Source of the DNA: Parabacteroides sp.
GTDB lineage: Bacteria; Bacteroidota; Bacteroidia; Bacteroidales; Tannerellaceae
Reading direction: 5' to 3'
Assembly (NCBI GenBank): GCA_019411205.1
Contig: DXRF01000069.1
Span: 1 to 12,163 of the forward strand
Length of the DNA stretch: 12,163 nt
Position numbers and translations under genes: made by a program. The notes below the pieces were generated by a model. The model was not told the origin of the DNA. It saw only the letters and a program-made list of their open reading frames with translations, and ran no database searches. This document shows positions 1-7,311 of the stretch, one piece after another (the stretch's first letter is position 1; each line of letters begins with the position of its first letter).

Positions 1-135
1 GTATATAAAGAAGGCTAATAAAGAAAATAATAATTGTTTCATATCTTATCCTGTTAATAATAGCACTTTGCAAAGATGTATCAAATTTTTAATTATAAAT
101 GTCAAAAGCATAGATAAAATTTGTGAGAACATAAA

Positions 136-143
136 TATTTTTG
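136..143 (+). promoter_or_regulatory. Candidate Bacteroidetes -7 promoter element for the GH28/GH106 cluster
   Basis: TATTTTTG matches the Bacteroidetes -7 consensus TAnnTTTG exactly. It lies 58 bp before the first ATG, so transcription would start near 148-152 and leave an untranslated leader of about 50 nt. No good TTTG -33 element sits 19-20 bp upstream; the nearest TTTG (120-123) is only 12 bp away. The flanks are AT-rich, so a chance match is possible. The rest of 1-201 shows no gene. Confidence 0.35.
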
Positions 144-201
144 TCCGTTGTGAAAGACACATAGAGACATGCATTAATCTTATTTATGTAAGTTCCGTAT
201 T

Positions 202-1686
202 ATGATGAACAGATACAAATTCTTTATTCTTTGCCTCTCCCTGATATGTGGGGCAAGCCTGTCGGCTAAGGATTATTATGCCACGGATTTCGGAGTAAAA
301 GCAGACGGAAAAACTTTGAATACGAACTCCATTCAGAAAGGAATCGACTTTGTGAACAAACAGGGCGGAGGGCGTTTGGTCTTTACTGCCGGTAATTATC
401 TGACGGGATCTATTTATCTCAAATCGAATGTGACACTCCATCTTGAAGAAGGGGCAACTCTACTGGGATCGACCAATCCCTGGGATTACGAAAAAGATTC
501 GTATATTCGCTGGATGTCTATGATTTTCGCAGTCAAGCAGCAAAATATCGGTATAACGGGGAAGGGGACGATTAACGGGCGTGGTTTTCAAACCGCCAAC
601 AATATGGTAGACTATATCCAACGGGGTATCTACGAAGATCCTCTGAAACTGGGTCGTCCGAACGAGACGAACCGTCCACAGAATATCTATTTTCGTGAGT
701 GCGAGAATGTGACGATCAAGGATATTACCCTGCGGGATCCGGCAAGTTGGAACCAGACCTACGATCAATGCAAGAATCTGTATGTCGACGGCATACAGGT
801 CGATAGTAAGTCTTATTGGAATAATGACGGTATAGATATTGTGGACTGCGACGGTGTCGTACTGAAAAACTCCTTTCTTGATGCGGCGGATGATGCCCTT
901 TGTTTCAAATCGCACGATGTGAACAGTATGTGTCAGAATGTGGTGGTCGAGAACTGTGTAGGCCGTTCGAGTGCCAACGGATTGAAGTTCGGAACAGTGT
1001 CTCGTGGTGGTTTCCGTAATTTTAAGGTGAAAAATATCAAAATATACGATACGTATCGTTCTGCCATCACGTTTGCCGCGGTCGACGGTGCCTTGATTGA
1101 GAATATAGAGGTCGATGGCGTTCGTTCCATTCATACGGGAAATGTGATCTACCTCCGTATCGGTGACCGTTGGGGTGCAGGGAAGAAGCCGGTTATGAAG
1201 AATATTACGATCAAGAATGTCTATGCCGAGATCCCGATGGACAAACCGGATGCCGGATATAATTATGAAGGACCGATCGAAGATCTTCCCCGCAATATCT
1301 CACCCGCCAGCATTGTTGGATTGCCGGAATATAAGATTCAGAACGTGACACTCCAGAATATCGAGATTGTTTCTCCCGGAGGTGGTAATCCCTACTACGC
1401 TTACCGTGGACTGACACCGGCCGAGTTGGACAGTATTCCTGAAATGGCGACTTCCTATCCGGAGTTTTCGCAGTTTAAGGAATTGCCGGCTTGGGGCTTC
1501 TACATCCGTCATGCCGAGGGAATCACTTTTGATAATGTGACGTTTAAGGCTTTGAAAAAAGATTACCGTCCGGCTATCGTGATGGATGATGCCGGGGAGG
1601 TGACGTTCAAGGATGTCCGGTTTATCGAGCCGGAGGGCGAGGGAAAGAAACAGATATTCCCTTATAAGTCTAAAGTGATAAAATGA
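202..1686 (+). CDS. Secreted glycoside hydrolase family 28 protein (polygalacturonase-like, probably rhamnogalacturonan-active)
   Basis: This 494-residue protein is a right-handed beta-helix enzyme of the pectin-degrading GH28 family, which hydrolyses alpha-galacturonic acid linkages by inversion. A Sec signal peptide covers residues 1-22 (cleavage after SLSA, before KDY), placing it in the periplasm. The family catalytic aspartates are visible: NNDGID at 207-212 (the NTD motif; D209) and ADD at 229-231 (D230, D231). Where polygalacturonases have GHG-I-S-I-G-S this protein has ANGLKFGT (258-265), so the histidine is asparagine, and the RIK motif appears as RSAI (286-289). This argues against a plain homogalacturonan endo-enzyme. 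An exo-galacturonidase or rhamnogalacturonan enzyme fits better, given the GH106 gene downstream, but that is inference. Length is normal for bacterial GH28. ATGs at 202 and 205 are both possible starts. It is the first gene of the cluster. Confidence 0.9.
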   Translation: MMNRYKFFILCLSLICGASLSAKDYYATDFGVKADGKTLNTNSIQKGIDFVNKQGGGRLVFTAGNYLTGSIYLKSNVTLHLEEGATLLGSTNPWDYEKDSYIRWMSMIFAVKQQNIGITGKGTINGRGFQTANNMVDYIQRGIYEDPLKLGRPNETNRPQNIYFRECENVTIKDITLRDPASWNQTYDQCKNLYVDGIQVDSKSYWNNDGIDIVDCDGVVLKNSFLDAADDALCFKSHDVNSMCQNVVVENCVGRSSANGLKFGTVSRGGFRNFKVKNIKIYDTYRSAITFAAVDGALIENIEVDGVRSIHTGNVIYLRIGDRWGAGKKPVMKNITIKNVYAEIPMDKPDAGYNYEGPIEDLPRNISPASIVGLPEYKIQNVTLQNIEIVSPGGGNPYYAYRGLTPAELDSIPEMATSYPEFSQFKELPAWGFYIRHAEGITFDNVTFKALKKDYRPAIVMDDAGEVTFKDVRFIEPEGEGKKQIFPYKSKVIK

Positions 1687-1743
1687 GAGTATGATATCGG
1701 ACTGGAAGGATGTATAGGATTAAAAACAAAAAAGTGAGACGAT

Positions 1744-2496
1744 ATGAATAAAAATAAATTATTTGCAAGTGTGATAGGCCTTTTGGTCTTTGTGGCGGGG
1801 CTTTCAGCTAAAGATTACCAAGTAGCGATGTTTGGGATCAAATCTGACGGGGTGACACTCAATACCCGTTCTATCCAGCGGGCTGTTGATTATATAAGTG
1901 AACAGGGAGGTGGCCGGCTTATTTTTTATGTGGGCCGTTATCTGACTGGTTCAATCGAACTTAAGTCGAATGTGACGATCCGTATCGAAGAGGGGGCCGT
2001 TTTGGTTGCAGTTCCCTCCGTTTATGATTTTAAAGGGGTAGGAGGATGTAATGCGATTATTTATGCAGACAAGCAAAAGAATATCGGTATCGGTGGAAAA
2101 GGTATTATCGATGGTCGTAGCATCGCTGTGCGGGCAAGCGTGGAAGAGCAATTGCAAAAAGGGCATATCGAAGGAAATGTATCCGATTATGCACCAGCTT
2201 TGATCTGTATGGAAGGCTGCGAGGATGTGAAAATCGAACAAGTCACCCTGCAGGATGCAGCGAACGTAGCCGAAATATATAAGGACTGCCATAATGTGGC
2301 AGTAGACAGAGTCGTTGTGAATGCCGGTGCATCGGATCGGAAAGCAATCTCGATTTCTGGCTGTGACGGGGTGAAGATGACAGATTGCTATTTCAATATG
2401 ACGGGGAATCCGTTGGAGAGTGCTGGGACATCCCGTAATCTAATATTTACAAATTGTATAACACCAGACGGCAAAGCTGTCTCAAGCGATCAATAA
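1744..2496 (+). CDS. Truncated, probably catalytically inactive GH28-like secreted beta-helix protein
   Basis: This 250-residue protein has a Sec signal peptide (1-22, ending LSA before KDYQ). Its N-terminal domain closely resembles both neighbouring GH28 proteins, for example GGGRLIF, RYLTGSI and LKSNVTI around residues 55-78. Its first 80 residues are closer to the 5432 gene than to the 202 gene. After about residue 90 it diverges. The NNDGID motif aligns with DRKAIS (198-203), so the catalytic Asp is Lys200, and the DD pair in the coil CYVDATDDAI aligns with Gly221-Asn222 of CYFNMTGNPL. The chain stops where the GHG-equivalent strand would begin, so the C-terminal half is missing. No frameshift remnant follows, because the next gene starts 16 bp later. 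Hydrolase activity is therefore unlikely. A binding, scaffold or partner role, or slow decay of a duplicate, are the options. The reading frame, export signal and beta-helix pattern are all intact. Confidence 0.85.
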   Translation: MNKNKLFASVIGLLVFVAGLSAKDYQVAMFGIKSDGVTLNTRSIQRAVDYISEQGGGRLIFYVGRYLTGSIELKSNVTIRIEEGAVLVAVPSVYDFKGVGGCNAIIYADKQKNIGIGGKGIIDGRSIAVRASVEEQLQKGHIEGNVSDYAPALICMEGCEDVKIEQVTLQDAANVAEIYKDCHNVAVDRVVVNAGASDRKAISISGCDGVKMTDCYFNMTGNPLESAGTSRNLIFTNCITPDGKAVSSDQ

Positions 2497-2497
2497 G

Positions 2498-2504
2498 AAG
2501 GAGG
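2498..2504 (+). promoter_or_regulatory. Strong Shine-Dalgarno sequence before the rhamnosidase gene
   Basis: AAGGAGG starts just after the stop codon of the short GH28-like gene and lies 8 nt before ATG 2513. It fixes that start and suggests co-translation with the upstream gene. Such a full consensus is unusual for Bacteroidetes, whose leaders mostly lack one; the other genes here have no comparable site. Confidence 0.6.
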
Positions 2505-2512
2505 AGAAAACT

Positions 2513-5395
2513 ATGCAGAGGAGATCTTTTATCAAACAGAGTGTTTTATGGACAGCCGGTTGTGCCGTCGGTAGCCGTATGCCGCTATGGGGTGCGGTCA
2601 GTGCAGCCGATGAGGTGAAGGGGACGGTTTTGCGTTCCGGTGAGCTATATAAATTGTTTCGTGATCCACAATCCATTTACCGCCCGTTTGTCCGTTGGTG
2701 GTGGAACGGAGATAAAGTGGAAGCTGACGAATTGAAACGTGAACTGCACATATTGAAGGAGGCCGGTATTGGAGGGGTAGAGATCAATCCGGTCAAATTT
2801 CCCGGTAATGACACGGATGATCTGGGCAAGAAGTCGCTACCCTGGCTGAGTGACGAATGGATCGACATGTTGAAGGTGGCTTTTGACGAGGCGAAGTCGC
2901 TTGATATGACCTGCGATCTGATCGTCGGTTCTGGCTGGCCGTTCGGAGCGGAGTTCCTGACAGGAGACGAGAGAGCGGATGTCGTAGTGAACTATTCAGA
3001 GAAACTGAGCGGACCGATCGATTATGAAGTTTCTCGTGATGGTCTGTTCTGTGCGGCCGATCCTGCTATCAGTTCTCCTTTCCTTGGAAAGAAGATGGAG
3101 TTGGTTTCCCTGCAGCTGGTTCCTGAGCCGTTTGGCAGTCTTGACCAGGCTATCGATCTGATGGATAAAGAGGTAGACGGAACGTTCAAGTTCAAAGTGC
3201 CTGATGGAAAATATGTCTTGTTTGCCTTAGTCAAGATACGTGGCTTCCTTGAAGTGATCAATGGGGCTCCTGGTGCTACGGGGCCGGTGTTGAACCACTT
3301 CAACAAACCGGCCGTACAAAAATATCTGAATAATATGTCGGACAAGATTCAGAACCGTTTAGGCCCGTTGTCCAACAATATCCGTTCTCTTTTTACCGAC
3401 AGTATGGAACTGGAAGGTTCGAACTGGTCGTATGATATGGCGGAAGAATTCAAGAAACGCCGGGGATATGATGTGCAGCCGTACCTGCCTTTCATTTTGT
3501 TTAAGATGGGTAGCATGGGGAATGTGTTGACCTATGAACCAAAGGTCCAGTTTACACCCGAACTGGACGATACGATCCAGCGTGTGCGTTATGATTTTGA
3601 ATACACGAAAGCCGAACTGCTGCGTGAGCGTTTTACACAGACTTATTTAGATTGGTGTAAGGGCTTGAATGTGAAATCGCGTGCACAGGCCTACGGACGT
3701 GGTTTCTTCCCGCTTGAAAGCAGTCTGGATTATGATATACCCGAATGCGAATCCTGGACGATGACTTGGTTGCGCCACCGCTTGGGTGAGGAAATGTCGG
3801 AAGAGGATTACCGTCGGGGGCGTGCCTATACGATGGTCAATAAGTATGTGTCTTCTGCCGCCCATTTGCGAGGGAAGCGTCTGGTGAGTTGTGAGGAGAT
3901 GACCAATACTTATACCGTGTTCAATATGACATTGGAGTTGTTGAAGATTGGAGGTGACCAGACGGCTATCTCCGGTGTGACGCATTCTATCTTCCACGGT
4001 TTCAACTATTCTCCGAAAGAAGCCCCGTTCCCCGGATGGATTCGTTATGGGGCCTATTATAACGAAAATAACAACTGGTGGCCATATTTTAAATATTATA
4101 CAGCCTATAAAGGTCGTATGGCTTCCGCTCTGCAACATGGAACCATGTATGCGGATATTGCGATCCTGCATCCGATAGCCGATATGTGGAGTACCTTGGG
4201 AATGCAGAACGAGCCGTTCCCTGCTACTACCAATGTGAAATATAAGACATTGGTATGGGAAGCGATCCATAAGAACGGTAGCGGTTGCGACTATGTTTCC
4301 GAATCGATCATCCGGGATGCCGAGATGAAAGACGGTTACTTGTGTTATGGTCCCCGCAAATATAAAACTCTTTTCCTGATCGAAGTGGAGAGTATGGAAC
4401 CGGCTACCGCGCATAAATTGTATGATTTTGTGGCCTCTGGCGGGCGTATTTTCTGTATAGAGGCTTATCCGCATAAATCGGTCGGCCTGAAAGATCATGA
4501 CAAGCATGATAAGGAAGTGCAGGAATGGGTGGAAAAGATGAAGCAGATGGACGGGCGTTTCGTACTGCTTCATAAACCGGAAAAAGACTTTGTCGGTTGG
4601 TATCAGGAGGTACAGAAAGACTATGGATTGACACCGTATATGACGATTGAAAAACCTGATCCTTATCTGATGCAGAACCGTTATCAGGGTGATAACAAAG
4701 AAGAGATGTTCTTCTTCAGTTATGCACACCGCTATAATTCGCATCAGACCCGTATTTCTTTCAGCAACGAGATAGTAAAAGGCCGACAGGGCTGGGTGTG
4801 GGATCTGGAAACGGGCGAACGTTACCGGTTGCCGCTGGATGCAGCCAACAGTTTCCTGTTCGACTTCGGTCCGGCTGATTCTCTTCTGATCGTATTCGAT
4901 AAGCAAAAGAGAGGAAATGATTACAAGCCGCTGCCGGTTTCCGGTATGGATTTGGAAGATCTTTCGTCTGACTGGGATGTGGAGTTCCGGCACAGTCGTG
5001 AGAATACGGTACAGAATACTCATTTTGACAAGTTGAAGGATTTAAAGGATACGGACTATGTGAACTTCTGTGGGACAATTGTCTATAGAAAGAAAGTGAA
5101 TGTATCTTCGCCTGCCGGAATGGTTCTTAACCTTGGGTTGGTACATGGGGTATCGGAAGTATTCGTGAATGGGCAGAGCTGTGGTGTTAAATGGTATGGC
5201 CGCCGTATCCATCCGGTTGCAGCCCAATTGAAACAGGGAGAAAACAAGATTGAGATACACGTCGTGACGGTAATGGGTAATTATTTGAAGACACTGAAGG
5301 ATAATAAGATCGCTCAGGCGTGGACCCGGAGGCAGGATGTTGTACAGCCGGCGGGATTGGTCGGGCCGGTTACCGTTTATAGAATGAAAGGTTGA
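2513..5395 (+). CDS. GH106-type alpha-L-rhamnosidase, exported
   Basis: This 960-residue protein resembles GH106 enzymes, inverting calcium-dependent exo-alpha-L-rhamnosidases that act on pectic rhamnogalacturonans. Family-like blocks run in order: RPFVRWWWNGD (57-67), AGIGGVEI (84-91), GSGWPFG (139-145), TDSMELEG (295-302), SCEEMTN (459-465), the His-rich THSIFHGFNY (490-499), then YYNENNNWWPYFKYYTAY (515-532). Acidic residues E299, E301, E461 and E462 are candidates for active-site or metal roles, though I could not assign them individually. The last 130 or so residues look like a beta-sandwich carbohydrate-binding fold. The N-terminus MQRRSFIKQ has a twin-arginine pattern (RR-x-F-I-K) and a hydrophobic stretch, with possible cleavage after AVSA (31). 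A weak lipobox, TAGC (14-17), is an alternative. Flanked by GH28 genes, it probably removes rhamnose exposed after galacturonic acid release. Confidence 0.85.
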   Translation: MQRRSFIKQSVLWTAGCAVGSRMPLWGAVSAADEVKGTVLRSGELYKLFRDPQSIYRPFVRWWWNGDKVEADELKRELHILKEAGIGGVEINPVKFPGNDTDDLGKKSLPWLSDEWIDMLKVAFDEAKSLDMTCDLIVGSGWPFGAEFLTGDERADVVVNYSEKLSGPIDYEVSRDGLFCAADPAISSPFLGKKMELVSLQLVPEPFGSLDQAIDLMDKEVDGTFKFKVPDGKYVLFALVKIRGFLEVINGAPGATGPVLNHFNKPAVQKYLNNMSDKIQNRLGPLSNNIRSLFTDSMELEGSNWSYDMAEEFKKRRGYDVQPYLPFILFKMGSMGNVLTYEPKVQFTPELDDTIQRVRYDFEYTKAELLRERFTQTYLDWCKGLNVKSRAQAYGRGFFPLESSLDYDIPECESWTMTWLRHRLGEEMSEEDYRRGRAYTMVNKYVSSAAHLRGKRLVSCEEMTNTYTVFNMTLELLKIGGDQTAISGVTHSIFHGFNYSPKEAPFPGWIRYGAYYNENNNWWPYFKYYTAYKGRMASALQHGTMYADIAILHPIADMWSTLGMQNEPFPATTNVKYKTLVWEAIHKNGSGCDYVSESIIRDAEMKDGYLCYGPRKYKTLFLIEVESMEPATAHKLYDFVASGGRIFCIEAYPHKSVGLKDHDKHDKEVQEWVEKMKQMDGRFVLLHKPEKDFVGWYQEVQKDYGLTPYMTIEKPDPYLMQNRYQGDNKEEMFFFSYAHRYNSHQTRISFSNEIVKGRQGWVWDLETGERYRLPLDAANSFLFDFGPADSLLIVFDKQKRGNDYKPLPVSGMDLEDLSSDWDVEFRHSRENTVQNTHFDKLKDLKDTDYVNFCGTIVYRKKVNVSSPAGMVLNLGLVHGVSEVFVNGQSCGVKWYGRRIHPVAAQLKQGENKIEIHVVTVMGNYLKTLKDNKIAQAWTRRQDVVQPAGLVGPVTVYRMKG

Positions 5396-5410
5396 GAATT
5401 AAGAATTAAG
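5396..5410 (+). repeat. Short tandem heptamer repeat in the intergenic gap
   Basis: GAATTAA occurs twice in tandem, at 5396-5402 and 5403-5409, directly after the rhamnosidase stop codon and in the 36-bp gap before the next GH28 gene. It is short and may simply be AT-rich slippage. No promoter element of the TAnnTTTG type is seen in this gap, which supports read-through from the upstream gene. Confidence 0.4.
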
Positions 5411-5431
5411 AAAATAGGAATTTGAAGAGTT

Positions 5432-6901
5432 ATGAATATGATTAGAAAAATAATGATCTTGTGCTTGTTGGCGGGAATGCTGATTCCGGTGTGGGCAAAA
5501 GATTACCAGATGACAATGTTCGGGATCAAGTCGGATGGGACGACCATGAATACCCGTTCCATACAAAAGGCGATCGACTTTATTTCCGAGAATGGGGGAG
5601 GACGTCTGGTGTTTACTGTCGGACGTTATTTGACCGGCAGTATTCATCTGAAGTCAAATGTGACGATCCATTTGGGAGAGGGTGCCGTGTTGGTCGGTTC
5701 CACCAATCCTTATGATTATGATATGGAACTGAATGCTTGGTACGGCTTGATCTTGGCGAATAAGCAGGATAATATCGGTATCACCGGTAAAGGGGTGATC
5801 GACGGTCGCGGACGTGAGCTTGCCAATAACTTCATCAACCAGGTTTATTCAGGGGTGATCAAGGACAAACTGCAGTTGGGACGTGTGGCCAACCGTCCGA
5901 AGCTGGTTTATTTCCGCGAATGCAAGAATGTGGAGATAAAAGGTGTGACGATGATGAATCCGGCTTTCTGGACACAGACCTACGATCAGTGCGAGAACCT
6001 GTTGATCGATGGTATCACGGTGCATAGCCGTGCTTACTGGAATAACGACGGGATGGATATTGTCGACTGTAACGGTGCGTTGATCCAAAACTGTTATGTA
6101 GATGCGACAGACGATGCGATCTGTCTGAAATCCCATAGTGCCGATGCCATTTGCCAGAATATCGAGGTCCGCAACAATACGGCTTGTTCAAGTGCAAGCG
6201 GTATCAAGTTCGGAACGGCTTCGACTGGTGGTTTCAAGAATATAAAGATCATCAACAATACGATATTCGACACGTTCCGTTCGGCTATAACGATCCAGGC
6301 GGTTGATGGCGGACTGGTTGAGAATATAGTGGTGGACAGCCTTCGTTCCATCAATACCGGAAATCCCATCTATTTGGTCGTGGGAGAACGTCGTGAGGGA
6401 CGTCGCAGCCGGATGGACAACGTGCATATCTCGAATGTTTATGCCGAAGTCCCGGCAACGAAACCGGATGCAGGATATGACTACGAAGGGCCGACGGAAG
6501 ATAATCCGCGTAATGTCTCGCCTTCCGGCATTGTCGGCTTGCAAGATAACAAGATTACGAATGTCTCTATCGAGAATGTCGAGATCGTCTATCCGGGCGG
6601 TGGTAACCCGTTGTATGCTAAAGTTGGGCTGGACGAACTGGATAAAGTTCCAGAAATGCCGAAAGCTTACCCTGAGTTCTCTCAGCATAAGGAGTTACCT
6701 GCCTGGGGATTTTATGTCCGCCATGCCGATGGGGTCACTTTCAAGAATGTGAAGCTGACTGCTTTGAAGAAAGACTATCGTCCGGCTATCGTCTTGGACG
6801 ATGTGCACAACGGGGCATTTACGAAGATCAAAGTGGTTGAACCGTCTGCCGGAAAGAAGGAAAAGATACATGCTTACAAGTCTACGAAGATAAAAAAATA
6901 G
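5432..6901 (+). CDS. Secreted glycoside hydrolase family 28 protein, second full-length paralogue
   Basis: This 489-residue beta-helix GH28 protein aligns end to end with the 202-1686 product, by eye with well over half of residues identical, and shares the C-terminal region ELPAWGFYVRHADGVTF and KKDYRPAIVLDD. The signal peptide ends at residue 22 (PVWA before KDYQ). Catalytic aspartates are in NNDGMD (204-209; D206) and TDD (226-228). As in its paralogue, the GHG histidine is replaced (ASGIKFGT, 255-262) and the RIK position reads RSAI (283-286). It should be active, but on a substrate other than simple polygalacturonan. The two full-length copies differ at many synonymous sites, so the duplication is old and they may have different linkage or side-chain tolerance. 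It is the last gene of the plus-strand cluster and is followed by an intrinsic terminator. Confidence 0.9.
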   Translation: MNMIRKIMILCLLAGMLIPVWAKDYQMTMFGIKSDGTTMNTRSIQKAIDFISENGGGRLVFTVGRYLTGSIHLKSNVTIHLGEGAVLVGSTNPYDYDMELNAWYGLILANKQDNIGITGKGVIDGRGRELANNFINQVYSGVIKDKLQLGRVANRPKLVYFRECKNVEIKGVTMMNPAFWTQTYDQCENLLIDGITVHSRAYWNNDGMDIVDCNGALIQNCYVDATDDAICLKSHSADAICQNIEVRNNTACSSASGIKFGTASTGGFKNIKIINNTIFDTFRSAITIQAVDGGLVENIVVDSLRSINTGNPIYLVVGERREGRRSRMDNVHISNVYAEVPATKPDAGYDYEGPTEDNPRNVSPSGIVGLQDNKITNVSIENVEIVYPGGGNPLYAKVGLDELDKVPEMPKAYPEFSQHKELPAWGFYVRHADGVTFKNVKLTALKKDYRPAIVLDDVHNGAFTKIKVVEPSAGKKEKIHAYKSTKIKK

Positions 6902-6928
6902 AACGGGAGATACGGGAGACACATAAAT

Positions 6929-6967
6929 GGGGAGGGAATGCAAAATGTGCATATCCCCCCCCTTTTT
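6929..6967 (+). terminator. Intrinsic terminator of the GH28/GH106 cluster
   Basis: The arm at 6929-6942 (GGGGAGGGAATGCA) pairs with 6948-6962 (TGCATA then TCCCCCCCC) around a 5-nt loop AAATG. There is one A-C mismatch (6933/6958) and one bulged A (6953). TTTTT follows at 6963-6967. It starts 27 bp after the last GH28 stop codon, as expected for a rho-independent terminator on the plus strand. The run of eight C is notable. Confidence 0.8.
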
Positions 6968-7156
6968 ATGTAGCGGAACAGACAATACTCTCCCTTCCTT
7001 CCTCGGAGCAGGATAAGAAGGGATAAACCTGTTTAAGAAAGACTGAACCAATCAAAGGATGGTTTATCTGGCGATTACTGAATACGATTAGGAAAGACTG
7101 GGCTTATTTAAGTGACGATCGCCATGCTTTTGTTGTCAGACAGCCGGGTCATAGAC
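6968..7156. other. Gene-free spacer between convergent operons with small inverted repeats
   Basis: I see no credible coding region here. Two perfect inverted repeats are present: GATAAACC (7022-7029) with GGTTTATC (7061-7068), and TGGCGAT (7069-7075) with ATCGCCA (7118-7124), the second beginning exactly where the first ends. A similar pair of segments, AAGAAAGACTG and AGGAAAGACTG, recurs around 7035-7045 and 7090-7100. This may be the remains of an intergenic repeat element; there is no transposase and no clear target duplication. Confidence 0.35.
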
Positions 7157-7244
7157 CTTTTGCCTTTGGTCGAATACGTTTTCGCCCTTGGTCGAAAAGG
7201 TTTTTGACGAGTGTCGAAAGGGCTTTTGACCAAGGGCGAAAAGT
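7157..7244. repeat. Array of four quasi-palindromic 22-bp units forming a long hairpin
   Basis: Four consecutive 22-bp segments (7157, 7179, 7201 and 7223 starts) share the pattern TTTTcG-8 nt-CGAAAA. By my count each of units 1, 3 and 4 matches unit 2 at 15-17 of 22 positions. The array also folds on itself. TTTTCGCCCTTGGTC (7179-7193) is a perfect 15-bp inverted match to 7228-7242, and after one bulged G (7194) AAAAG (7195-7199) pairs with 7223-7227. The inner part (7201-7220) continues pairing around a GAGT loop, and an outer pair AGACCTTT (7153-7160) with AAAGGTCT (7245-7252) closes the structure. It sits between two convergent operons, so it may serve as a transcript end or RNA-stabilising structure, or be a REP-like mobile repeat. 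Confidence 0.75.
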
Positions 7245-7311
7245 AAAGGTCTGGTAGTAATGGCTGTAAATACCTGTATGTTTTTGTTTTCTTTTCGTGA
7301 TAAAGACGGCT

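Noticed and set aside
120..143. Complete -33/-7 promoter using TTTG at 120-123
   Set aside because: The spacing to the -7 box is 12 bp, well short of the usual 19-20 bp, so only the -7 element was reported.
460..1134. Minus-strand open frame (224 codons) inside the first GH28 gene
   Set aside because: It is antisense to the catalytic core of GH28, and a similar antisense frame occurs in the paralogue (6188-6688), as expected from shared sequence of the sense genes rather than from a real gene.
1687..1743. Separate promoter for the short GH28-like gene
   Set aside because: No TAnnTTTG element is present in this 57-bp gap, so read-through from the first GH28 gene is the simpler view.
3647..5023. 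Long minus-strand open frame (458 codons) inside the rhamnosidase gene
   Set aside because: It lies wholly antisense to a clearly conserved GH106 coding sequence, its translation is rich in His, Ile and Arg without recognisable domains, and no promoter or ribosome-binding site precedes it.
7157..7244. CRISPR array
   Set aside because: The repeats are contiguous 22-bp units without spacers, they are degenerate, and no cas genes are present.
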